Both the position numbers and the translations under genes were made by a program. A stretch of 64,000 nt of DNA. Source: AP-15 sp963833745 (GTDB taxonomy: Bacteria; Pseudomonadota; Alphaproteobacteria; ATCC43930; CGMCC-115725). The stretch is taken from assembly GCA_963833745.1 (NCBI GenBank), contig CAWHZD010000004.1:434001-498000 (forward strand), in the 5' to 3' direction. The notes under the pieces are model-generated. The model was not told the DNA's origin. It worked only from the letters and a program-made list of their open reading frames with translations, and made no database searches. Positions 34,969-43,070 of this stretch are shown here, in pieces; the stretch's first letter is position 1, and each line of letters begins with the position of its first letter.

Positions 34969-35562
34969 ATGTCGGCGCTCCCCAAGCTTTCCGTATCGCG
35001 AATGACCGTCGAGGAATTCCTCGACTGGCCGGGCGACGGCGGCGGGCTGAAGCATCAGCTGATCGACGGCGAGCCGCAGGCGATGGCGCCAGCGAGCACG
35101 ACGCACGGCCGGATCCAAGCAAATCTGGCGCGATTGCTGGGCAATCACCTGGTCGGAACCGGCTGTGATGTCGTGATCGAGCCAGGCGTTGTTCCGCGGG
35201 TTCGGGCCGCGGCCAATATGCGGGTCCCCGATCTCGCCGTCACTTGTGTCCCTGATAATCCGGCAAGCCATGCGCTGATCGAGCCGATCCTGCTGGTCGA
35301 GATACTGTCCCCAAGCAACGAGGCCGAAACCCGGGCAAACGTTTGGGCCTATACGACGATCCCGACCGTCCGCGAAATCCTGTTGGTGCGCTCGACGCAG
35401 GTTGCCGCCGAGCTGATCCGCCGCGACCCGGATGGCGGTTGGCCCGCAAACTCGTCTCCAATGGGCGACGAGGATCAGCTGGCCTTGGAGAGTATCGGCT
35501 TCGATTGTCCGCTCGCGGCGATTTACGAGGGCACGCGCTTCATCTCCGCTGCCGGACGCTGA
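34969..35562 (+). CDS. Uma2 family endonuclease-like protein (DUF820)
   Basis: 197 residues. PD-(D/E)xK-fold core with LIDGEPQAMAPAS, the Asp in MRVPDLAVTC and the Glu in LLVEILSPSNE, the Uma2 pattern. These proteins are abundant in cyanobacteria and some proteobacteria; their role is uncertain, perhaps transposon-related or nuclease. GGGAGAGG precedes the ATG. Its stop abuts the stop of the convergent HIT gene without a gap. Confidence 0.88.
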   Translation: MSALPKLSVSRMTVEEFLDWPGDGGGLKHQLIDGEPQAMAPASTTHGRIQANLARLLGNHLVGTGCDVVIEPGVVPRVRAAANMRVPDLAVTCVPDNPASHALIEPILLVEILSPSNEAETRANVWAYTTIPTVREILLVRSTQVAAELIRRDPDGGWPANSSPMGDEDQLALESIGFDCPLAAIYEGTRFISAAGR

Positions 35563-35925
35563 CTAGCGCTGGGGCAGCATCGCGCCGAGGTCGCGCCCGC
35601 CAAAAACGTGCACATGAAAGTGCGGCACCTCCTGATGCGCTGCCGCTCCGGTGTTGGACAGGATGCGATAGCCGGTCTCATCGACCCCCTGCTCCCTCGC
35701 AATATGGCCAAGCGCGCGAATTAGCGACGCGGTCTCGGCATCGGACGCCCGTTCGGAAAAATCGTCGAGCGAAACGTATTCGCCCTTGGGGATCACCAGG
35801 ATGTGGGTCGGGGCTTGCGGGTTGATGTCGCGGAAGGCGAGGACGTGCTCGTCTTCAAAGACCTTATCGCACGGGATCTCGCCGCGAAGGATGCGGGCGA
35901 AGACATTGTTTCGATCGTAAGGCAT
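35563..35925 (-). CDS. HIT family nucleoside-phosphoramidase-like hydrolase (HinT type)
   Basis: 120 residues. The histidine triad is HFHVHVFGG near the C-terminus. FARILRGEIPCDKVFEDE and HILVIPKGEY are typical of HinT. These small dimeric enzymes hydrolyse adenosine 5'-phosphoramidates and acyl-adenylates. One ORF, complete. Confidence 0.93.
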   Translation of the reverse strand: MPYDRNNVFARILRGEIPCDKVFEDEHVLAFRDINPQAPTHILVIPKGEYVSLDDFSERASDAETASLIRALGHIAREQGVDETGYRILSNTGAAAHQEVPHFHVHVFGGRDLGAMLPQR

Positions 35926-36163
35926 CTATCGTCTCATCGCGTGATCGGGTATGGACGGGCAGCGTAATCTGCCGCCCGGATCGACGGCCTTCCCATAGCG
36001 TCCTCGGACGGCAATCCATCGGCCGGATGGTAACAAGCGAGGCCCCGGCCGCCCAGTGCTCCATTTGAGGCCGGCGGCGAGCCCCGCGGATTTATGCGCT
36101 TGGAAGCTTTTGTCGGAATACGTGATAGTTTCTCCCGATAGAAAAACGTCGATAGGACTGCCG

Positions 36164-37948
36164 ATGCCGACTCCGCCGAGGCGCGGCGATCCGCCGGTGT
36201 TTCATCTCGTCCTGATCAAGCCGACGCATTACGACGACGACGGCTACCCGATCCGGTGGGTCAAGGCCGCGATTCCGTCGAACACGCTTGCTTGTCTGAA
36301 CGGGCTCGCCGAGGACGCGCGGCGCCGTCAGGTTCTTGGACCGGGGGTGGATATCCGCCTCCATACTTTTGACGAGACCAACCAGCGCGTCCATCCCGAG
36401 CGCATCATCCGCGCGATCCGCAAGGCCGGCGGGAGGGCCCTGATTGGGCTGGTCGGCGTCCAGTCGAACCAGTTCCCGCGCGCCGTCGATCTTGCCCGGC
36501 CATTTCGCGCCGCCGGCCTGCCGGTGTGCATCGGCGGCTTCCACGTCTCCGGCACGATCGCGATGCTGCCCCGGATGACCCCCGAGATGGTCGAGGCACA
36601 GGAGCTCGGCATTTCGCTCTTTGCCGGTGAGGCGGAGGCGGGCCGCCTCGGCCAGGTCATGCGCGACGCCTGGGACGGCGTGCTGCGGCCGCTCTACGAC
36701 TACATGAGCGATCTGCCGGCGCTCGAAGCGGAGCCGCCGCCGATATTGCCGCCGCGCCACATCCGGCGAATCTCCGGCGCGTTGTCGAGCCTCGACCTCG
36801 GGCGCGGCTGCCCCTATCAGTGTTCGTTCTGCACCATCATCAATGTCCAGGGCCGCAAGAGCCGATTTCGCTCGCCCGACGACCTCGAACGGGCGATCCG
36901 CGAGAATTACACCCAGGGCATCCGCCGGTTCTTCATCACCGACGACAATTTCGCTCGCAACCGCAATTGGGAACCGCTGTTCGACCGGATGATCGAGTTG
37001 CGGCTCGGCGAGGGGCTCAAGATCGGGTTTACGATCCAGGTCGACACCCTGTGCCATCGCATTCCGAATTTTATCGAGAAAGCGGCGCAGGCCGGAGTGC
37101 GCCGGGTCTTTATCGGCCTTGAAAACATCAACCCTGACAATCTAATCGGCAGCAAGAAGCACCAGAACAAGATCACCGAATACCGCGCGATGCTGCAGAA
37201 ATGGCACGAGCACGGGGCGATCACCTGCGCCGGCTACATCATCGGGTTTCCCGCCGACACCAAGCAATCGATCCTGCGCGACATCGACATCATCAAGCGC
37301 GAGCTGCCGCTCGACATCCTGGAGCTGTTCTATCTGACACCGCTGCCTGGCTCGGAGGATCACCGAACCTTGTGCCAGGACGGCGCGTGGATGGACCAGG
37401 ATTTGAACAAATACGATCTCTACCATCGGGTCATGCGCCATCCGCAAATGTCCGATGCGGATTGGGACGAGGCCTACCGAGCCGCCTGGGAAAGCTTTTA
37501 CAGCTTTGAGCATATCCGCACGATCCTACGGCGCGCGGCGGCCCAACCGAGCGGCCGGCCGCAGACGACGTTGACGACGCTGTTGTGGTTCAAGCTGATG
37601 GCGATGTTCGAGGGGGTCCATCCACTCGAAGGCGGCGCCTTCCGCCGCAAGGCGCGTCGCGAGCGGCGATACGGGCTGCGGCGTGAGAGCCCACTGGTGT
37701 TTTATCCGCGTGCCGCAGCAGACATCGTCGCCAAGGCCGTGGGCTATTGGTCGGTCTATCGCCGCGCCAAGCGGATACTGAAGGAAACGCTCGCCGGGCC
37801 GGGCCGCTGGTCCTACACGGATTTGTCGATCGCGCCGCCGGAAGCCGACGAATTCGACCATCTTGACCTCTATCGCCTGACGAATGGCGGCGAGGCCGCG
37901 TTGAGCCGCAAGCGCCGCGAGGACGCGTTGCGCGCAAAGGTGCTTTGA
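36164..37948 (+). CDS. B12-binding radical SAM protein, ~594 aa
   Basis: Start at ATG 36164 (MPTPPRRGDPP), with AGGA upstream; the ORF is open further 5'. N-terminal cobalamin-binding-like domain (~10-190, ending VCIGGFHVSG) without the DxHxxG motif. Then a radical SAM domain with the cluster motif CPYQCSFC and the downstream FFITDDNFARN and FIGLENINPDNL. The last ~150 residues are basic. Such proteins do methylations or rearrangements of lipids or natural products. It stands alone, so the substrate is not predictable. Confidence 0.88.
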   Translation: MPTPPRRGDPPVFHLVLIKPTHYDDDGYPIRWVKAAIPSNTLACLNGLAEDARRRQVLGPGVDIRLHTFDETNQRVHPERIIRAIRKAGGRALIGLVGVQSNQFPRAVDLARPFRAAGLPVCIGGFHVSGTIAMLPRMTPEMVEAQELGISLFAGEAEAGRLGQVMRDAWDGVLRPLYDYMSDLPALEAEPPPILPPRHIRRISGALSSLDLGRGCPYQCSFCTIINVQGRKSRFRSPDDLERAIRENYTQGIRRFFITDDNFARNRNWEPLFDRMIELRLGEGLKIGFTIQVDTLCHRIPNFIEKAAQAGVRRVFIGLENINPDNLIGSKKHQNKITEYRAMLQKWHEHGAITCAGYIIGFPADTKQSILRDIDIIKRELPLDILELFYLTPLPGSEDHRTLCQDGAWMDQDLNKYDLYHRVMRHPQMSDADWDEAYRAAWESFYSFEHIRTILRRAAAQPSGRPQTTLTTLLWFKLMAMFEGVHPLEGGAFRRKARRERRYGLRRESPLVFYPRAAADIVAKAVGYWSVYRRAKRILKETLAGPGRWSYTDLSIAPPEADEFDHLDLYRLTNGGEAALSRKRREDALRAKVL

Positions 37949-37972
37949 GCGCAACGGTGGCGGCGGCCGTGC

Positions 37973-38641
37973 TCAGAAATCCAGGTCGACGTAATGCGGC
38001 GGCGGCGGCGCACCCGGCAGGTGGTCGGCCAAAATCGGGCGGAAGCTTGGGCGCGACTTGATCCGGGCGTACCATTCCTTGGCGGGCTCGTGATCGTCCC
38101 AAGGGACGTCGCCTAGATAATCGAGACTTGAGAGTTGCGCCGCCGCGGTGATGTCGGCGATCGAGAAATGGTCGCCGGCGAGCCAACGCCGGCGCTCGAC
38201 GAGATAGCCGATGTAGTCGAGATGATGCGGCAGATTGGCGTGCCCGGCGCGAATCGCCCGCGAATTGGGCTGCTCATGGCCGAGATAGCGCTTCATCATC
38301 TTCTCGCCGAGCAGGTTTTCGGTGACTTCGAGGTTCATCTTCACGTCGAACCACGCGGTCAGCCGGCGCACCTCGGCGCGGTCGATCGGGTTGATGCCGA
38401 TCAGCATCTTTTCCCGGTAGACCTCGTCGAGATATTCGACGATTGCCGCCGCGTCGGCGAGCACGGTGCCGTCGGGCTCGATCAGCACCGGCACTTCTCC
38501 GGCCGGGTTGAGGGCGAGAAATTCCGGTCGCCGCTCCCAAATCTTCTCGGCCTTCAATGTGAAATCGAGGTTCTTCTCCCGCAGCACGATGCGGACCTTG
38601 CGCGCGGCCGGGGAGAGCAAGACGTGATACAAGACGCGCAT
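37973..38641 (-). CDS. fzlA: FzlA-like glutathione-S-transferase fold protein
   Basis: 222 residues from ATG 38641 (MRVLYHVLLSPAARKVRIVL). GST N-domain with NPAGEVPVL, and C-domain with HLDYIGYLVERRRWLAGDHF and DYLGDVPWDDHEPAKEWY. The ending PPPPHYVDLDF is characteristic of FzlA, the FtsZ-binding division factor of alphaproteobacteria, which bundles and curves FtsZ filaments rather than conjugating glutathione. Strong class marker. The longer ORF start (38677) has no support. Confidence 0.85.
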   Translation of the reverse strand: MRVLYHVLLSPAARKVRIVLREKNLDFTLKAEKIWERRPEFLALNPAGEVPVLIEPDGTVLADAAAIVEYLDEVYREKMLIGINPIDRAEVRRLTAWFDVKMNLEVTENLLGEKMMKRYLGHEQPNSRAIRAGHANLPHHLDYIGYLVERRRWLAGDHFSIADITAAAQLSSLDYLGDVPWDDHEPAKEWYARIKSRPSFRPILADHLPGAPPPPHYVDLDF

Positions 38642-38747
38642 CGGCCGATTGTAACGATGCGCGCGGCGCCGGAACAACGCCTGATCGCATACCGCGGAGC
38701 CTGTCGCGGCGGCTGGGCCGCTTCCCTACGGGCGGCGGACCGCAGGT

Positions 38748-39407
38748 CTATTGCTTCTCGAAGACGGCGCAGGTAATGCGGTATTCGGCCGCCAGCCAAT
38801 AGAGCTTGGTCATCGACCGCTTCCATTTTTCCCACGATACGAACGGGGCCGGAAGGCGGGCGACGTGACGCAGCAGAAGCCACGGGCGCCGGCGAACCTC
38901 GTCGCGATACGACATGCCGGCGCCGATGATGGCGCCGTCGAGGAGACGCGCTCCGCCAAACAGCGCCGCCAGTTGCGCCGGGCTCGGCCGGAACATCGTG
39001 TCGATCGGGTCGCGGTGATAGGGATAGCTGAACGGCACCGTGACGAAAGCGAGCCCGGATTTCGGCAGGATGTCGACGCAGTGGCGGGCCAGCCGACCCG
39101 GCTCGGTTACGTGCTCCAACAAGTTGCAGCACAACAGCGCCTGCGGCCTCAGCGCGCACAACCGGGGCAAGTCGGCAGGATCGGTCAGATCGGCGCGGAG
39201 GTCGACACCGGCCTCGTCACGCCGGTCGACATGCACGATGTCGACGCCGCGGGCGCGCAGCGGGCGGAACAGGCTGTCCTCGGTCCAGGGCTGGATCCGT
39301 TCGCGGAAGACGGCCGTGCTGCTGCCAAGGTTGAGCAGCGGCGACAGCCGCTCGAGAGCAAACCGGTCGAGCGCGGCGTACAGCCACCGGGCTTCAGCTG
39401 CGAACAT
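38748..39407 (-). CDS. Class I SAM-dependent methyltransferase-like protein, 219 aa
   Basis: Start at ATG 39407 (MFAAEARWLYAALDR); the longer ORF to 39767 is the antisense of the SDR next to it. SAM-binding loop LLNLGSSTAVFRE, acidic HVDRRDE, then LCCNLLEHVTEPGRLARHC, the usual motif-4 region, and FVTVPFSYPYHRDPIDTMFR. Substrate unknown. It follows the SDR at 39514-40215 on the same strand, with ~106 bases between. Confidence 0.75.
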   Translation of the reverse strand: MFAAEARWLYAALDRFALERLSPLLNLGSSTAVFRERIQPWTEDSLFRPLRARGVDIVHVDRRDEAGVDLRADLTDPADLPRLCALRPQALLCCNLLEHVTEPGRLARHCVDILPKSGLAFVTVPFSYPYHRDPIDTMFRPSPAQLAALFGGARLLDGAIIGAGMSYRDEVRRRPWLLLRHVARLPAPFVSWEKWKRSMTKLYWLAAEYRITCAVFEKQ

Positions 39408-39513
39408 CGCCGTCCCGGACCGGATCCTCGAAAAACCGCACCATGTCCGATGGCGGCGCGTCGCGACAGCGGAACGCGGCCGATCCGTCAGGAACGCGGG
39501 CTTGACGCCAATT

Positions 39514-40215
39514 TCAGAAGCGCTCGACCCACGGCCGCAATTCGACTTCCCACGTCCAGGCCGAGCGCGGCTGATCGAGCACGCTGAGATAGCTCGCGGC
39601 GATCGCGTCCGGGTCGAGCATGCTGTCGGGCTTGTCGGCGGGCTCGATGCGGCCCGGGTTGCGGATGGCGCCGTCGATGACGAAGTGGGCGATATGGATG
39701 CCTTGCGGCGCCAGTTCGCGCGCCATGCTCTGCGCCAGCCCGCGCAAGGCGAATTTGCCCATCGCAAACGCCGCCGACAGCGGGTAGCCCTTGACGCTCG
39801 CCGAAGCGCCGGTGAAGAGGACTGCTCCGCGCCGTTTCGGCATCATCCGGGCGACCGCTTCGCGCGCCACCAGAAACCCGCCATAGGCGCTGACCATGAT
39901 CGCATGTTCGACCTCGGCCGGCACCAGCTCGGCGACCGGGCCGCGGGCGCGCGCGCTGGCGTTGTAGACGACGACCTCCGGCGCGCCGATCGCACCCTCG
40001 ACCGCGGTGAACATGCGCGCCACCTGAGCCGGGTCGACGGCGTCGCAGGCAAACGCCTTGGCCCCGGTCTCGGCGCATAGCGGCGCCAGCTTTTCGGCAT
40101 CGCGCGCAGCCAGCGCCAGGCGCATTCCGTCGCTGGCGAAAAGCCGCGCCAGGGAGGCGCTAAGACCCCGCCCGGCGCCGACGATCAGGGCTGATTGATA
40201 GCTCGGCTTTGCCAT
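39514..40215 (-). CDS. SDR-fold protein with Tyr replaced by Phe in the active site
   Basis: 233 residues from ATG 40215, preceded by GAGGAGAGC. The glycine motif is atypical (VGAGRGLS) and NAS replaces NAG. The catalytic Ser is present (FTGASASVKG), but the YxxxK motif reads FAMGK, so the catalytic Tyr is Phe. Many close relatives share this change, to my recollection, and may act as non-catalytic SDRs or use another acid. Likely cytoplasmic. Confidence 0.82.
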   Translation of the reverse strand: MAKPSYQSALIVGAGRGLSASLARLFASDGMRLALAARDAEKLAPLCAETGAKAFACDAVDPAQVARMFTAVEGAIGAPEVVVYNASARARGPVAELVPAEVEHAIMVSAYGGFLVAREAVARMMPKRRGAVLFTGASASVKGYPLSAAFAMGKFALRGLAQSMARELAPQGIHIAHFVIDGAIRNPGRIEPADKPDSMLDPDAIAASYLSVLDQPRSAWTWEVELRPWVERF

Positions 40216-40487
40216 TTCGCTCTCCTCGGATGGTGGTTCGGACGCGACCCTGTGCCACAATAGCACCGGCGTCCGTTTTTGATGGAGCGGATATGATAGG
40301 GCCGCGCCGCATCAAGCCCGGGCCAAGGCAATTCGTCACCGGGCGCGGCCACCGCATGACCGATGGCGGAAGGCGGTCCAAGTGCGTGCTCAGCCCCCCG
40401 CTAGTGGTAGTGCCCTAACGTGGAGCGTCTATCCCGTATCGGCAGCGCATGGAGACAGAAATCGTGCGTCGCAGTGACAAAACCCGT

Positions 40488-40720
40488 CCCGCTTACCATC
40501 GACACTCAGCAAGTAATAGGCTAATATCATCCTGAAAAGCCGCCAGGCAGCGTTGGTCGAGATCCCCAGCCGCCGGCCCAACTCGATGTTGGATATTCCC
40601 TTCTTGCCCTGGCCAAGCAGATGCATGGCGCGGAACCACAGCCGCATCGGCAGCTTGGTGCCCTGCAAAACGGTGCCGGCGATCAGCGATGTCTGGTACC
40701 GGCAGCGGCGAGCGCACCGG
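40488..40720 (-). pseudogene. IS1595 transposase N-terminal fragment
   Basis: Minus-strand reading gives CARRCRYQTSLIAGTVLQGT, then KLPMRLWFRAMHLLGQGKK and GISNIELGRRLGIS. This is the zinc-ribbon/helix-turn-helix N-terminus of ISXO2-type transposases. It breaks after AAWRLFRMI, before the DDE domain, and runs into a remnant of the C-terminal end. Confidence 0.8.
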
Positions 40721-40721
40721 C

Positions 40722-41210
40722 GAAGGGTCTGGGCGCGGCCGGCGCGGCCACACCCCTTTTATTGTCGCGATCGAGACCTCCGATGACGGTCGGCCGCTAC
40801 ACGCTCGCTTGCAGGTGGTGCGTGGCTTCCGAGCCGGTGAAACCAAGCGTTTGTGCTCCGCTGTCGAGGCCGGAACCACCGTTGTCAGCGACGGCGGCCA
40901 GTGGTTTCGCTGCATCGCCGAACAGCCGGGCATCGTCCATCAACGGCACGTCACCGGCTCCGGTCGCAGGTCGGCGCGCCACCCTGCCTTCCGCTGGGCG
41001 AACACGGTGCTGGCCAATGTCAAAAACAGCCTCTTGGCCACCCATCGCGTGGTCGGCGCCAAACATCTGCCACGTTACCTCGCCGCCTTCGCCTGGCGCT
41101 TCAACCGCCGCTTTGTTTTAAAAACCATCCACGAGCGCCTCGCCATCGCGGCAATCACCACCCCACCAATGCCATACCGCCTCCTCAAATTGGCTGAGGC
41201 ACGATGGTAA
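40722..41210 (+). pseudogene. IS1595 transposase C-terminal fragment
   Basis: Plus-strand reading gives GRRGHTPFIVAIETSDDGRP, a later TTVVSDGGQWFR (second Asp), VTGSGRRSARHPAFRWANTV and HLPRYLAAFAWRFNRRFVL, ending LLKLAEARW and a stop at 41210. This is the C-terminal part of the ISXO2-like DDE domain; the first catalytic Asp region is missing. Any upstream GTG or ATG start is accidental. Confidence 0.85.
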
Positions 41211-41331
41211 GCGGGAAACCCGTTAACCATCATTACCCAAAAGTTAACCATCAATTTTGAGGAGGATTTTGGCTACCCCGGATAACCTTAGGCCATCGAC
41301 AAGATAGCCCGACGATCCGGGGAGCAAGAAC

Positions 41332-41550
41332 ATGTCGCATGGTGAATACGAGGCCGAAGTTGCTGCCTTTATCCGCACCAATGGTGTTACCCGGTGTCCG
41401 ACGGCATGCGTCGTGCGCACGCAGGGAACCGTCAGCCCAGCTGATCAGGAAGCGCTCCGGCAGCGCGCGGATGAAGTCGAAATTCGTCGCAGCCGTCGCC
41501 GTTATTCAATGCCGATATTATTCGGTAATAAAAGCGCCACGCCGCGCTAG
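41332..41550 (+). CDS. Small conserved-looking protein, 72 aa
   Basis: ATG with GGGGAGCAAG upstream. The core (EVAAFIRTNGVTRCPTACVV, then RTQGTVSPADQEAL) resembles short alphaproteobacterial proteins of unknown function that share an ITRCPTAC motif. C-terminal tail basic. No membrane segment. It follows the IS1595 relic by ~115 bases. Confidence 0.6.
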   Translation: MSHGEYEAEVAAFIRTNGVTRCPTACVVRTQGTVSPADQEALRQRADEVEIRRSRRRYSMPILFGNKSATPR

Positions 41551-41571
41551 ATCAACTACGCGGACCTAGCG

Positions 41572-41817
41572 TCAGTTCCGCGCCGCCGGAGGAGTCGGTG
41601 AGGCGCTCGGGGAAGCCGAATGGTCGGCGGATGCGTCGGCAACGGCGACCGGCATCGGCGGCAGGCATTTGGCTACCAAGACTGTCAGGTCGAGCATGCC
41701 CAGCCCGATCGCGACCGCGAGCAGCCAGGCGTTCATCTCGCTGGCAATACGATCAAGGCGGACCATTCGCTGTTTCATCCGAGCACCTATGAGCTTCTCC
41801 GACGTTTGCTCGCTCAT
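41572..41817 (-). CDS. Small membrane protein, about 81 aa
   Basis: From ATG 41817 (MSEQTSEKLIGARMKQRMVR), with a basic amphipathic N-terminus. One membrane span (WLLAVAIGLGMLDLTVLVAKC) and a Ser/Pro/Ala-rich tail. Orientation would be N-in. No family recognised. The start is uncertain, since the ORF extends to 41868. Confidence 0.5.
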   Translation of the reverse strand: MSEQTSEKLIGARMKQRMVRLDRIASEMNAWLLAVAIGLGMLDLTVLVAKCLPPMPVAVADASADHSASPSASPTPPAARN

Positions 41818-42025
41818 ACAACCAGATTTGCTGCAACGCAACATCATAATTTGCAATCGGTTATGCAAAAATGTTAAGGCTATTGCTGCACTGCGAGATA
41901 ATCGGGTTGCTATGTCGCGACCCGCATCGGCTCGCTCGCGTCGTCAACGGATCGCGATAACCCCAACGCTGAAACCTCGGGCTTCGCCCCCCCGTTCGGC
42001 TATGGACACCCCGACCTTGCCCGGG

Positions 42026-42751
42026 TCACGATCCGCCATAGACCGGGATCACCGCGCCGCGCGTCACCTGATTTTCCGGAGAGGCGAGAAACACGATCAG
42101 TCGCGCAATATCCGCTGGCGCCACCCACCGGCTGTAATCGGCGCCCGCCATCGCCGCCCGGTTCGCCGGCGTGTCGAGGATCGACGGCGCCACCGCGTTG
42201 ACCCAGATTTCCTCGTCGACGGTTTCCTGTGCCAGGGCCTCAGTCAGCGCCGCAACCGCGGATTTGGATGCGGTATAGGCGATCATGCCGGCGCCGAGCC
42301 GCGGTTCCAATGCCGGTCGCGCCGCGACATTGACGATCCGTCCGCCCTTGGCCCCGCCGGGTCCCGGCTGCCGGCGGGCGCGGAAGGCGGCAACGGCGGC
42401 GGCCGAGCACAAGAAGCACGACAGCGCGTTCATCCGGAACTGGCCGGTGAAATCGGCCGCCGAGGTCTCGGCGACAGGCGCCATCGCAAACCCGCCGGCG
42501 AGGTGGATCGAGGCCCATAGCGGCGGCAGCGCCTGGTAGAAGCGATCGACCGCCGCCTCGTCCGCAACATCAATGTCGCGCGCAACATGCACCGCGGGAT
42601 CGCTCGAAAAAGGAAAATCAGCAAGTTCGGCGCGTATAAAATTCGGCACATGGCAGATGGCGCCGACATCGCGCAACGCTGCGACAACCGCGCGCCCGAG
42701 AGCCCCGGTACCGCCGGTCACGACGACATGGCTGCCCGCGAAATCCACCAT
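42026..42751 (-). CDS. SDR family oxidoreductase, ~241 aa
   Basis: Start at ATG 42751 (MVDFAGSHVVVTGGTGALGR), with GGGGTGCAAGTG before it; the longer ORF to 43045 is unsupported. TGGTGALG is the cofactor motif and YTASKSA the Tyr/Lys motif. In place of NVAS the third segment reads NVAARPALEPR, so the Ser may be missing. The ending NQVTRGAVIPVYGGS is usual. Substrate unknown. Confidence 0.85.
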   Translation of the reverse strand: MVDFAGSHVVVTGGTGALGRAVVAALRDVGAICHVPNFIRAELADFPFSSDPAVHVARDIDVADEAAVDRFYQALPPLWASIHLAGGFAMAPVAETSAADFTGQFRMNALSCFLCSAAAVAAFRARRQPGPGGAKGGRIVNVAARPALEPRLGAGMIAYTASKSAVAALTEALAQETVDEEIWVNAVAPSILDTPANRAAMAGADYSRWVAPADIARLIVFLASPENQVTRGAVIPVYGGS

Positions 42752-43070
42752 CACTTGCACCCCAGCAAAGGCCGCGCCGCCATCATAGCTCCGCGCCGGG
42801 CGATTGACGGCCAGTTTTGCAGGTATGGCGGGCTTGCAGATTTCGGGGGTTGGCGGGCTATGGGCGGTAGATCGGGATCGCCCGCGCTGCGCTTGCTCGG
42901 CGCGGCTCGGTACTTCGCCACCTCGTCTGTTGGAGAAATCGCCGCGCGGTGGCAAAAGTTCATGCGTGGAGGAATCCTGTGGCGGAACGACGCCAGATGA
43001 CGAAATCGGCCTTTGCCGAGACCAGGTCTGCGCAAGGACCGGCAATATTTTGGCAGACGGAGAGGCGTAA
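42752..43070. other. Intergenic region between divergent SDR and large ABC gene
   Basis: About 320 bases with no convincing gene. It must contain promoters for both directions. No clear operator or riboswitch was seen. Ribosome-binding site GGAGAGG stands before the ABC start. Confidence 0.4.

Larger units (their letters stand above)
40488..41215. mobile_element. Rearranged IS1595-family relic, two truncated halves head to head
   Basis: Bounded by a 14-bp perfect inverted repeat: CCCGCTTACCATCG (40488-40501) and CGATGGTAAGCGGG (41202-41215). In the right half this sequence is the transposase C-terminal end. In the left half the N-terminal segment reads on the minus strand and is joined to a short copy of the same end, so the left copy has an internal deletion. 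The halves meet near 40720. No functional transposase. Confidence 0.8.
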
